A stretch of DNA of 64,000 nt from Candidatus Cloacimonadota bacterium (GTDB taxonomy: Bacteria; Cloacimonadota; Cloacimonadia; Cloacimonadales; Cloacimonadaceae). Position numbers and translations under genes: made by a program. Under the pieces are notes generated by a model. The model saw only the letters and a program-made list of their open reading frames with translations. It searched no databases and had not been told where the DNA came from. Of this stretch, positions 53,249 to 62,632 are shown piece after piece (position 1 is the stretch's first letter; each line of letters starts with the position of its first letter). The DNA is taken from positions 1-64,000 of the forward strand of contig JAKOXG010000002.1 of assembly GCA_029781115.1 (NCBI GenBank), written 5' to 3'.

Positions 53249-53400
53249 GTTATGAGGACGAATATAGAGAACCGCCACTTGAGACTTTGCAGAATCTGGA
53301 GTCCGCTCGCTGAGATTTTCCTTGACTTCAGCACTTTTCTGCTTAATAGGTATCATTCTTGCATGTCATATTGCATAGCCTCATCTATATAGGAAGAACA

Positions 53401-56400
53401 ATGAAAGTTAAAACTCTCTCTCTTATCGCTTTAATGCTGTTGATGGGCGTCTGCCTGGCTGCATTTCAGATCGACCTGGTAGCCCCGGATTATGCTCTGC
53501 AACAGCAAAATAAAAGTGTGCTCATCAAAGCCGGTGAGCCCATGTTGGCCTATTACCCCGTAAATATACTGCTGCCTTTTGGCATGGACTTGGTGGATGT
53601 GCAAGTGCAGCTCGGCAGTCCCGTGCAAACCCACAGCCGCATGGAAATCCCCATGGCCAGGATGCAACAGCCTATCTCTCTGGCCAGTATAGATATGACG
53701 GAGCCTAACAAGGACGTCTACGAAAGCAACAGCTTCTGGCCAGCTAAGGATTATGACTACTTGGGCACGCAGATGCAGCGTGGCTACCGCATCGCCGTCC
53801 TCAACGTCTACCCCTACAAATACAACCCCGTCAGCAAAGAGCTGCTCACCTACACAGATATTTCCATCACTGTCGAAGGCAGCCATAGCGAGGCGCTTAA
53901 GAGCCGGCAGGCCAATATGTTGCGCAGTGACGCCAAGGCTATCAGCGAGCTGAAGCAGATCATCGTAAACCCTGAAAACATCAGCAGCTACAGCCAAAGT
54001 TCAGCTTGGCGCACTCACAGTCCCAAAAGCAGATTGATAGACCTTTCCCAGCCCAAAAGCATGATCGTGATCACCTCCAGCTCTGCCGCAGAATGGTGGA
54101 ACGACTATGTGGCCTGGAGAAACGCAAAAGGCATCAGCACAGCCATCTACACCACCAATGAAATCTACAGCACCTACACGGGAGAAGATAACGCCGCCAA
54201 GGTCAGAGCCTTTATCCAGGATGCATACCAGAGCTGGGTAAACACCCCCACGCCGCTGGAATATGTGATCCTGGGAGGAGACGACGAGCTGGTTCCGGAG
54301 CGGGGAGCCTTTGGACGAGTGGGATATACGGTGGATTTCCGCATGCCGACAGACATCTATTTCAGCAATCTGGATGGCGACTGGAACGCCAATCAAAACG
54401 AAATCTATGGAGAACCCACGGATAATGTAGACATGTTGCCGGAAGTGCACATCGGCCGCTTCCCTGCGGAGACGCAAGCCGAATTTGCCAATATGTTCCG
54501 CAAAACCATGTATTATACGGATAACGACACCTATAGCAACAACATCAGCATCATGTTTGGCGAAAACCTGAACAACAACCCGCTCACTTGGGGTGGAGAT
54601 TACAAGGATGAAGTAAAGCTCCTCATCCCAGACGACTATGAGATGCATACCCAGTATCAACGAGACGGCACCTACAGCAGCACCACCGTGTGGGCAGCGA
54701 TCAACAGCGGTGCAAACGTGATGAACCACATGGGACATGCCAACGAAAACATCCTGATGGGTCAGGGAAGTGGCAGCATCAGTCGCTTTGAGAACACCGA
54801 ATATGGCTTCCTTTACTCTCAGGGCTGCTATCCAGCCGCCTTCGACCAAAGGACAAGTGGCGCCAATGCCGATGGCGAGAGCGTGGGCGAACACTTTGTA
54901 ACTGCCGCTGGAGGCTTGTTTGCCTTCATCGGCAACACACGCTACGGCTGGTATTCTCCGGGCAACACTGATGGCGCATCCCAATACTTTGACCGTGAGT
55001 ATTTTATCGGCCTCTACCAAGACGATGACACCACGCTGGGCGAAGCGCTCACCTATAGCAGAGTCCACAACCTGCATGCCTCCATGCAATCCGATGTAAT
55101 GCGCTGGTGCTACTATCAGATGGTGCTCTTTGGTGACCCGTCCATTGCGGTTAAACAAGCTGATCCCTTCATGCCAAAGCTCAGCCTGGAAAGCTATTAC
55201 TTCTCAGATGTCGAAGGTGACGACGACGGCAGCATCAACCCCGGCGAGATCATCCGCTTTTACCCAACTATCAAAAACGCAGAGAATTGGGACATTGCCA
55301 CGGACGTAACCGTCACCCTGGAGGGACTTCCCGAGGGAACCGAGATGGTGAATAACAACTTTATCATCAATTCCCTGGCTGCTGGAGAGACCTCCCATGA
55401 AGACCTTTACATCAGCTTTCAACTGCCCAAAAACTTGCCCTATGGTGAGTTTCACCTCCGTGTGCTGGTCGATGGCAAACATATCCTCACGCAGGAAAGC
55501 GTTGGTGTGCGCAGCTTTCCCGCCAGTTTTGATGTGACTCTGATAGACAACCGTTTCCCCTGGGATTGCATGCACAACACCGCCAGCTCGCCCATAGTCT
55601 ATGATTTTAATGATGATGAGGAGCTGGAAATACTCTATCAGGACGTCTATGGCGACGTGTATTTCTTGCAGAATGATGCCCAGCAATTTGGTGGATTTGA
55701 CTTTAACGAGCAGCACAACCTGATGCGCAGCAGCGCCTTGGGAGACGTGGATGGTGACGGAACACCTGATCTGGTGTTTGCCGGCCGTGCCGGAGAGCTG
55801 GTAGCCTGCACCCTTGAGGGCGAGATCATCTTCAATTTCGAGACCGCATCGTCCTTCCTCTTCACACCCGTTTTAGCCGACCTGAATGCAGACGGCAGCT
55901 ACGAGACCATCTGCACAGCTCTCAATGGCAAAGTGTATGCCATAAAAGGCGATGGCAGCCTGCTGCCGGGCTTCCCGGTACAACTGGAATCGCCCAATGC
56001 CTCCGAAATCGCCGCCGCTGACCTGGATGGAGACGGCTATTTCAGCATCATTGTGGCCACCATGCAGGGTAAACTCCACGTCATAGACTATCAGGGCAAT
56101 CCACGCGCCGGCTTCCCCGTGAATTTGGGAGGCTCAGCCAAGGGCGCTCCCCTGGTATTGGAAAACAATCGTATCGCCGTAGGTGCCGGCAACAATATGG
56201 TTTTGGTTGAACCCAATGGAGAGATCGTCTTCAGCAAGCAACTGGGCTCGAGCTGCAATATCGGAGCTGTGGCCGCTGATTTGAACCGTGATGGAGCCAC
56301 CGAACTGATATTCACCACCATCAATGGCTGGCTGCATCTGATGGATCAGGCGGGCAACTACCTCAGCGGCTATCCAGTGAACGTGGGAGGCAGCTTCACT

Positions 56401-57021
56401 TCGCCACCCCTGATCGCAGACCTCACCGGAGACAACTATCCGGACATCCTGCTCCAAAACTACATGAGCAGCGTGTTTGCCTATGACAGACACGGCAATT
56501 TGATGCCCGGCTTCCCCTTCCATACCATATATAGCGGCAACACACCCGCCACCTTGGTAGACCTTGATGGCGATGGCCTGATGAAGCTGGTGTGCGGCTA
56601 TTCCACCGGAGTGGTGGTGATCAGTCTGAGGATACCCACCACCGCCAAAATGCCCTGGACGGTATACAGAGGCAGCCTGCTGCGTCAAGGCAGCGTGAGC
56701 TCCACCGGTTATGTATCAGGCGATGATCCAACCATCCCGCCGGTAAAGACCACTCTGGCACAAAATTACCCCAATCCCTTCAACCCCAGCACCACCATCA
56801 GTTTCAGCCTGGCCAAGAGGGATAAAGTGAACCTGAGCGTCTATAACCTCAAAGGCCAATTGGTGAATACCTTGCTGGCGTCCAATCTGGATGCAGGCAC
56901 GCATTCCCTGGTGTTTGATGGCAAGGATGCCTCAGGACGTCCCCTGGCTTCCGGCATGTATTTTTACCGCCTGCAAACCTCGGAAGGTAGCCTCACCAAG
57001 CGCATGCTGCTGGTAAAATAA
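53401..57021 (+). CDS. C25 (gingipain-family) cysteine protease with FG-GAP/VCBS repeats and sorting domain
   Basis: 1206 aa from the ATG at 53401 (AGGAAG ahead; signal peptide 'LSLIALMLLMGVCLA'). The propeptide-like region reaches ~210, then the C25 domain: 'KSMIVITSSSAAEWW', 'YVILGGDDELVPE', 'EVHIGRFPAET', with His446 in 'MNHMGHAN' and Cys476 in 'YSQGCYPAAFD', the catalytic pair. Next comes a short Ig-like domain (~610-710), then about six FG-GAP-like calcium-binding repeats ('LGDVDGDGTPDLVFAG', 'ADLDGDGYFSIIVA', 'VDLDGDGLMKLVCG'), as in integrin-type propellers. It ends in a sorting domain ('NYPNPFNPSTTISF', 'YNLKGQLVNTLL'). It should be an active extracellular protease, in contrast to the paralogue at 5643. 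Confidence 0.92.
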   Translation: MKVKTLSLIALMLLMGVCLAAFQIDLVAPDYALQQQNKSVLIKAGEPMLAYYPVNILLPFGMDLVDVQVQLGSPVQTHSRMEIPMARMQQPISLASIDMTEPNKDVYESNSFWPAKDYDYLGTQMQRGYRIAVLNVYPYKYNPVSKELLTYTDISITVEGSHSEALKSRQANMLRSDAKAISELKQIIVNPENISSYSQSSAWRTHSPKSRLIDLSQPKSMIVITSSSAAEWWNDYVAWRNAKGISTAIYTTNEIYSTYTGEDNAAKVRAFIQDAYQSWVNTPTPLEYVILGGDDELVPERGAFGRVGYTVDFRMPTDIYFSNLDGDWNANQNEIYGEPTDNVDMLPEVHIGRFPAETQAEFANMFRKTMYYTDNDTYSNNISIMFGENLNNNPLTWGGDYKDEVKLLIPDDYEMHTQYQRDGTYSSTTVWAAINSGANVMNHMGHANENILMGQGSGSISRFENTEYGFLYSQGCYPAAFDQRTSGANADGESVGEHFVTAAGGLFAFIGNTRYGWYSPGNTDGASQYFDREYFIGLYQDDDTTLGEALTYSRVHNLHASMQSDVMRWCYYQMVLFGDPSIAVKQADPFMPKLSLESYYFSDVEGDDDGSINPGEIIRFYPTIKNAENWDIATDVTVTLEGLPEGTEMVNNNFIINSLAAGETSHEDLYISFQLPKNLPYGEFHLRVLVDGKHILTQESVGVRSFPASFDVTLIDNRFPWDCMHNTASSPIVYDFNDDEELEILYQDVYGDVYFLQNDAQQFGGFDFNEQHNLMRSSALGDVDGDGTPDLVFAGRAGELVACTLEGEIIFNFETASSFLFTPVLADLNADGSYETICTALNGKVYAIKGDGSLLPGFPVQLESPNASEIAAADLDGDGYFSIIVATMQGKLHVIDYQGNPRAGFPVNLGGSAKGAPLVLENNRIAVGAGNNMVLVEPNGEIVFSKQLGSSCNIGAVAADLNRDGATELIFTTINGWLHLMDQAGNYLSGYPVNVGGSFTSPPLIADLTGDNYPDILLQNYMSSVFAYDRHGNLMPGFPFHTIYSGNTPATLVDLDGDGLMKLVCGYSTGVVVISLRIPTTAKMPWTVYRGSLLRQGSVSSTGYVSGDDPTIPPVKTTLAQNYPNPFNPSTTISFSLAKRDKVNLSVYNLKGQLVNTLLASNLDAGTHSLVFDGKDASGRPLASGMYFYRLQTSEGSLTKRMLLVK

Positions 57022-57044
57022 CCAAGACTCATACTGGAGAGAAG

Positions 57045-59771
57045 ATGAAACCCACGCTGTATTTGATCGATGGGACGGCACTGCTTTACCGTTCCTATTA
57101 CGCCTTTATTGCCAAACCTTTAGTTAATTCCAAGGGACAGCACACCAGCGCCATCTTTGGCGTAATCAACAGCTTCCTGAGACTGCTTGAGCTCAAAGAA
57201 GCCGAGTATATCATGATCAGCTTCGATCGCAAAGCCCCCACCTTCAGGCACGAATTGAGCGAGGATTACAAGGCTACGCGTCCGCCCATGCCGGATGATC
57301 TGGTCACGCAAGTGGAGCCGGTAAAGGAGTTCTTTCAGCTCATTGGGTTGGAAGATATTTCCCTGGATGGTTATGAGGCAGACGACGTTTTGGCCACCCT
57401 CGCAGAGAGGTATAAACAGGACTATCAGGTGGTGATGGTGACGGCGGACAAGGACTATTCGCAACTGGTGGACAAAGACGTGAGCATCTGGGATCCCGGC
57501 AAAGATCAGAGCTATGACGAGGCTGGCATATTTGAGAGATACGGCGTGAGGGCAGATCAATTCATCGACTATTTGGCTCTGACGGGAGACGCTTCCGACA
57601 ATATCCCCGGCGTGAAGGGAATTGGCCCCAAGAGTGCAGTGGAGCTGCTGAACAGCTTTGAAAGCGTGGAAGATATCTACAACAATCTGGATGCAGTGCC
57701 ACCCAAATACCGCAAAAGGCTGGAAGGGCAACAAGAAGCCGCCAAGCTCTCCCATCAATTGGCGACCATCGTGAGGGATGTGCCCATAGAATCTGAGCCG
57801 CCGCAGCTCTTTGATATACAGGCTCTTAAGAAGGCAATGGCTTTCCTGGATCACTATGAGCTCTTCACGCTCAAGCGCAGGATTCAAGCCCGCATAGCCA
57901 CTCCTCAAGAACCTGAAGCCACCATCCAAGGTGACATTTTTGCAGATGAAGCGCCCCCGGAGCCCGATGCACCGAAGTTTACCGCCAAAATGGCTACTGC
58001 AAAAGACCTCAATACCATCCTGGCAGAGATCAGCAGCTGTGAAGAAATAGCCCTGGATACAGAGACGGATAACGTGGATTCCATACTGGCAAATCTGGTG
58101 GGCATCTCCTTGGCTTACAAGCAAAACGAGGCTTGGTATCTGCCTCTGGCGCATCAGTTTCACGACAACCTTCCTCTGGCAGAAACGCTGACCAGCCTCC
58201 AGTCGGCGCTGAAAGGTAAGCTGCTCATCGGCCACAACCTCAAATATGACCTCATCGTGCTCAAAAGGCATGGCTGGACGGTGGATAACCCCATCTTTGA
58301 CACCATGTTGGCCGCCTATGTTTTGGATGCCGGAACTGCCAGCTATTCCCTGGATAAATGTGCACAGAAAGAGCTGAATCACCAGATGATAGACATCAAG
58401 GAGATCATCGGCAGCGGCAAGAACGCCATCACCTTTGATCAGGCAGACATCCAAAAGGCCTATGTGTATGCGGCAGAAGATGCTTGGGCTACACTCCAGC
58501 TGGCTCCCATCTACCGGCGCAGATTGCAGTTTGCCTCACTGGACAAGCTCTACAACCGGATCGAGCTGCCGTTGATCAAGACCCTGGCGCGCATGGAGAT
58601 GAACGGCGTGTGCCTGGATACGGCGATGCTGAAGGAGCTCTCCAAGAGCATCAACAACCGGCTCAGCGAGCTCACCGACCGCATCTATGACTATGCGGGC
58701 TATCAGTTTAACATCAATTCCACGCAGCAATTGGCCAAGGTGCTCTTTGAAGAAAAGGGCTTGCCCGCCAAGAAGAAGACCAAGAGCGGCTTTTCCACGG
58801 ACAGCAGCGTGCTGGAAGAGCTGGCGGTCGATCACGAGATCGCCAAAGATCTGCTCGAATACAGGATGTTGAACAAGCTGGACAGCACCTACGTGGCTGC
58901 ACTACCCGCACTGATAAATGAGCAGACAAACAAGATTCACTCCAATTTCAACCAAACCGTTACTTCCACCGGCAGGCTGTCCAGCTCTAACCCCAATCTG
59001 CAGAACATCCCCGTGAGGACCGAGCTGGGACGCGAAATCCGCAAAGCTTTTGTGCCCTCCGCACCCGATAGAGTGATCTTGGCCGCAGACTATTCACAGA
59101 TTGAGCTGAGGCTGCTGGCGCTCTTTTCACGGGATGAAACCCTGCTCAAGGCCTTTGCGCAAAACCTGGACATCCACAGGCAAACTGCTGCCATCATCTA
59201 CAATACACCCGTGGAAGACGTGAGCCCAGACCAGAGGCGTGAAGCCAAAACCATCAACTTTGGCATCCTTTACGGCATGGGACAGGTCAAGCTCTCCCGT
59301 GAGCTCAGCATCACCCGAAATGAAGCCAAAGAGATGATAGACAATTACTTTGAGCGCTTCCCAACCATCCAGTCCTACATCAACAGCAGCGTGCAGAGCG
59401 CCAGACAACATCACTTTTGCAGCACCCTCTTTGGCCGCAAGCTGTACCTGCCCAATATCACCAGCTCCAATCAGGGGCTCAAGAGTGAAGCAGAGCGCGT
59501 GGCTGTAAACATGCCCATCCAAGGCACCGCCGCCGATCTGATCAAGATCGCCATGTTGGAGATTGACAGTCAGATCAAGGATAACCCGCAGATCAAGATG
59601 ATCCTGCAGGTGCATGACGAGCTGGTCTTTGACGTGGAGGAATCTGTGGTCGAGCAGGCCAGCGCACTGATCCGCAAAGCCATGGAAGATGCTCTGCCAG
59701 ATCAATATAGAGAGATTATCCAGTTGAAAACCGACATCGACGTCGGCAAAAACTGGTTTGAAGCACACTGA
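57045..59771 (+). CDS. polA: DNA polymerase I
   Basis: 908 aa, full length. N-terminal 5'-3' exonuclease ('LIDGTALLYRSYYAF', 'YEADDVLATLA', 'VTADKDYSQLV', 'GDASDNIPGVKGIGPKSA'). The 3'-5' proofreading domain keeps its acidic residues ('ALDTETDN', 'IGHNLKYD', 'YAAEDAW'). The polymerase domain has motif A 'DYSQIELRLLA', motif B 'RREAKTINFGILYGMG' and motif C 'VHDELVFDV'. It fills gaps in repair and Okazaki-fragment processing. Proofreading appears intact, which is lost in some phyla. It starts 23 bases after the C25 gene with GGAGAG ahead. Confidence 0.97.
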   Translation: MKPTLYLIDGTALLYRSYYAFIAKPLVNSKGQHTSAIFGVINSFLRLLELKEAEYIMISFDRKAPTFRHELSEDYKATRPPMPDDLVTQVEPVKEFFQLIGLEDISLDGYEADDVLATLAERYKQDYQVVMVTADKDYSQLVDKDVSIWDPGKDQSYDEAGIFERYGVRADQFIDYLALTGDASDNIPGVKGIGPKSAVELLNSFESVEDIYNNLDAVPPKYRKRLEGQQEAAKLSHQLATIVRDVPIESEPPQLFDIQALKKAMAFLDHYELFTLKRRIQARIATPQEPEATIQGDIFADEAPPEPDAPKFTAKMATAKDLNTILAEISSCEEIALDTETDNVDSILANLVGISLAYKQNEAWYLPLAHQFHDNLPLAETLTSLQSALKGKLLIGHNLKYDLIVLKRHGWTVDNPIFDTMLAAYVLDAGTASYSLDKCAQKELNHQMIDIKEIIGSGKNAITFDQADIQKAYVYAAEDAWATLQLAPIYRRRLQFASLDKLYNRIELPLIKTLARMEMNGVCLDTAMLKELSKSINNRLSELTDRIYDYAGYQFNINSTQQLAKVLFEEKGLPAKKKTKSGFSTDSSVLEELAVDHEIAKDLLEYRMLNKLDSTYVAALPALINEQTNKIHSNFNQTVTSTGRLSSSNPNLQNIPVRTELGREIRKAFVPSAPDRVILAADYSQIELRLLALFSRDETLLKAFAQNLDIHRQTAAIIYNTPVEDVSPDQRREAKTINFGILYGMGQVKLSRELSITRNEAKEMIDNYFERFPTIQSYINSSVQSARQHHFCSTLFGRKLYLPNITSSNQGLKSEAERVAVNMPIQGTAADLIKIAMLEIDSQIKDNPQIKMILQVHDELVFDVEESVVEQASALIRKAMEDALPDQYREIIQLKTDIDVGKNWFEAH

Positions 59772-59850
59772 TTTCTCAAAACTGATCCATGCCCAAAGAC
59801 CGGACTGTTTTTGGTTTTTCGGTGCCTGATTCCTGCCAAAACTCGCCCCT

Positions 59851-60160
59851 ATTTTATTTGCCACAATCGGAAGAAAGCGCAAAGGTTGACTTTTCGCCTG
59901 TGCTACCCACCTGCCTGACATCCCCTCCACCCCCTCTTGGCTCTGCCTCCTAACTTACTGCTTTCCTACTGCTTGCTTGTTAGAGGAGCAGGAGGGCAGC
60001 AGGGAAGGAGTTGGGAGCCCGCATGGAATGGGCATTTGAGGGGTATCAAAAAAGCGGGTTTTGCTTAACCTTGTTCTATCCTGAGAGCAATAGTTGATTT
60101 TTTACCCCGGTTTATCGGGTTCCGAATCTCTGAGATTAACTCCTAATGTTTTTGTAGGAG
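59851..60160 (-). repeat. Intergenic element copy 4 (inverted)
   Basis: Read on the minus strand: hairpin CTCCTA/TAGGAG (60160-60140); 36 nt; direct repeat at 60103-60087; core nearly identical to copy 2; second direct repeat AAAAGTCAACCTTTGCG at 59894-59878; 16 nt; GCAA at 59861-59858. A second similar hairpin sits at 60166-60186. The remainder of this 639-base gap (59772-59850 and 60187-60410) has no gene and nothing recognised. It lies between the 3' ends of polA and the McrC-like gene. Confidence 0.8.
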
Positions 60161-60410
60161 ATAAGCTCCTGCCTTTTTAGTAGGTGTTTGGCTCTGATTT
60201 CCGAAGGGAAAACTGTGGTTCTTTAAGCAGATCTCATGCAACATCCTGATCAATGATAGAGTTAAAGAACTTCCACCCACTCTTGTTGCACTCGAGCCAT
60301 GGTTTTGTGGACCGTTGACTTAGGTATGTTGCCCCATTGCTACTTTGTCTTTGAAAGATCCACTGAAATTGGAGATGAGTTGATTAGCGTATCTACTCAG
60401 TAATCAAGAG

Positions 60411-62624
60411 TTACGTTGCAGCCTTAATTACCTTTATCTTACTTCCCACAGGATTCCTGAGGTTGTAAAGTGTCGTATACTTATACACTCTGATCGGATC
60501 TTCCAGCTTGTAGTAGGCATCACCTTTGATCAAGTGTCGGTTACCCAATGTGAGGACCAATCTTTCTGATTGGTCATTCGCTTTATACAAAGGATGGTCC
60601 GTAGGGAAGATCTCGTCTCTTTTGACCAGCTCGTAGTCCAGTATTTCATAATACTCCCTAATTCCTTTTTGGGCTATATAGGGCACAAAGTACTTCAGCT
60701 CCGAGTATCCAAACTTGGAAGGCTTTGCCGATCCGGTATGGTAAAGAACTGCTTGGGCTTGGGAAAAGTATTCGATCTGCTGCGGTGAGGATACTATCCC
60801 GATCAGGGCCTGAGGATTCGGTTGCTCGTAGTGCAGGTCCTTGTGGGGGATGAGCCCGTTTAGGATATCCTCGGTTGATGCCTCTAGTAAGCTTTTCAAA
60901 TGTGCTGAGAGGATGAATTCTATCTCGTCATTGTTTGGTTTGAAAGGAAAGGCACCAATATTGATCTTGCCAATCGATGCAAAGTAATTGCATTTTTTGA
61001 ACTCCTCCGCTCCGACTGATCCGGGGAAGAGGATGTATCCCCCGATGACTTCTTTTTCCGGCTTCTTAGTAACCTTGTTTTCATAATAGATAGCATCCCG
61101 GTAGCGATGCATTTGGTTGATTGCATCCTCGGGAGGTTTGTCAATCGTATCTCCTGCTTCTTCGATCCTGTATTTGGCATCGAAAAGGTAGGTGAAGGTA
61201 TATTTGTCTTTCAAGTCGTTTTTGGTTATCTTGAGGACAATGTCAGGTTTCTGCTCCAGGGTATATGTCCTGTTCCCCGCCTGATTTTGCCTGTAACGAA
61301 ATTCGTGGATGATTTCCACCTCATCTGAGTTTGCCCATTTAAAGACCACCCTTTTCTGTAAACCGCTCTCAAAGAAGAAGGGCCTTTTATTGATGGGGGG
61401 CTCAAAGCGTTGCTCCACCTTATCCTCAGGAAGCAGGCTACCGATCATTTGTTTCAGCTTCACAAAGCACCAAAGCTGATAAAGTTCGTCGATGTTCTTG
61501 AGTTCTATCTTCTTCAACCCATTCAAAAAGTCAATCCCCTTTTCCAGGATGATCCAAGCCCGGAAGACCTGAGAATAGCCGCTTGCTTTGTGCATTACCA
61601 ATGACTCCTGTTTGAGAATGGTAGGTTTTCCTATTTGGGTAAAGAAATGATGCTGTTTTAGCTTCTTTAGCTTCAGTTTCCTTTCTTCTATCTCTCTCTT
61701 AGTTTCGTCGGATAAGTTACTGCCATAGTTGGCAAGAATCATGGCACTTATCCTTAGATAATTCTTATATATGAAGAAGACAATGTACTTGAGAAAGCGG
61801 TTTTCAGAATTGTCCAGAGACCGGACCTTGTTTTCAATGTAGTAATACTTGTTTGGGATATGCCTGTATCTGGCTATCTCCTCTTCCAGCAAAGGATCTA
61901 CTTTCTTGATCCTGTCCAGCTTGAGATATTGGTGATCTTTAGATAACTTTCTATAGGGATGATCAATGATCATAGTAGCATACTTAATCAGCTCGTCGAA
62001 TAGGTCCCTGAAAGTCTGCCACCAAACAATCGGATTGTTCAGTTCGCTTCCTGTGCTTAAGCCATGAAAAGTCTTTTTTAGATAGGAGAGCACTAGTCCA
62101 GTATATTCATCGTTGATATCCTTAACGATTGCCAGATAGTCACTTTTGTAATCCATCTTGCGGGGGAAAACCTCATAACCCAGCAAGACCCGCCTGTTCT
62201 TACCATCAACGCAATAATCGATGCACAGCAGTGTGTTGCCGATCTCGTTTCCATAATTGATCGATACTGGCAAATAATCATTGGACCGGTCGAATCTCTT
62301 TTCCATCTGATATAGCTTGGAGTGGGATGTCCTCAGGATGGGCACCCTGTCTAAGTCTAAGAGATTCGTGAATGTTAGGTCAAATGTATACTCCGTGTTT
62401 TCAAAAAAGACTGGGTGTACTTTGGCACCCAGCTCTGTTATTTCCAACTGCTCTGACACAGGGTTACAAAGCTCAAATTCCATTATGTCCGCGCCATCAA
62501 CGGAATAAGTTGTCGCGTTGCGGAGTCCCTCGTTTCTCTTCTTCGCGGCTTTATATGTCTCATTAAATCTTTTCGCGTATATGCAGAGGGTAAATTCAGT
62601 TGTTTGCAACTTGAGGACTATCAT
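60411..62624 (-). CDS. McrC-like nuclease subunit (DUF2357 + PD-(D/E)xK)
   Basis: 737 aa. The large N-terminal half (~60-330) has features of the DUF2357-type domain of McrC-like partners ('YLPVSINYGNEIGNTLLCID', 'DHPYRKL', 'NKYYYIENKVRSLDNSENRFLKYI'). The C-terminal part contains a PD-(D/E)xK core: 'QKPDIVLKI' followed by 'YLFDAKYRI', giving P-D ... D-A-K. It lies 8 bases after the McrB-like AAA+ gene. Together they should form a GTP-driven restriction system that cuts modified or specific-site DNA (McrBC or LlaJI-like). Lower GC than the rest of the window suggests acquisition. No methyltransferase partner is visible downstream. Confidence 0.8.
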   Translation of the reverse strand: MIVLKLQTTEFTLCIYAKRFNETYKAAKKRNEGLRNATTYSVDGADIMEFELCNPVSEQLEITELGAKVHPVFFENTEYTFDLTFTNLLDLDRVPILRTSHSKLYQMEKRFDRSNDYLPVSINYGNEIGNTLLCIDYCVDGKNRRVLLGYEVFPRKMDYKSDYLAIVKDINDEYTGLVLSYLKKTFHGLSTGSELNNPIVWWQTFRDLFDELIKYATMIIDHPYRKLSKDHQYLKLDRIKKVDPLLEEEIARYRHIPNKYYYIENKVRSLDNSENRFLKYIVFFIYKNYLRISAMILANYGSNLSDETKREIEERKLKLKKLKQHHFFTQIGKPTILKQESLVMHKASGYSQVFRAWIILEKGIDFLNGLKKIELKNIDELYQLWCFVKLKQMIGSLLPEDKVEQRFEPPINKRPFFFESGLQKRVVFKWANSDEVEIIHEFRYRQNQAGNRTYTLEQKPDIVLKITKNDLKDKYTFTYLFDAKYRIEEAGDTIDKPPEDAINQMHRYRDAIYYENKVTKKPEKEVIGGYILFPGSVGAEEFKKCNYFASIGKINIGAFPFKPNNDEIEFILSAHLKSLLEASTEDILNGLIPHKDLHYEQPNPQALIGIVSSPQQIEYFSQAQAVLYHTGSAKPSKFGYSELKYFVPYIAQKGIREYYEILDYELVKRDEIFPTDHPLYKANDQSERLVLTLGNRHLIKGDAYYKLEDPIRVYKYTTLYNLRNPVGSKIKVIKAAT

Positions 62625-62632
62625 GGATGTGC

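Noticed and set aside
59127-59930. Minus-strand open frame across the end of polA and part of element copy 4
   Set aside because: It is antisense to the polymerase motifs and runs into the repeat; no coding signal of its own.
18971-60160. Reading the repeated intergenic element as CRISPR repeats or integron attC sites
   Set aside because: There are only two direct repeats per copy about 200 bases apart, with no cas genes and a conserved rather than unique interior. The palindrome does not give the GTTRRRY/RYYYAAC core, and no integrase or gene cassettes are present.
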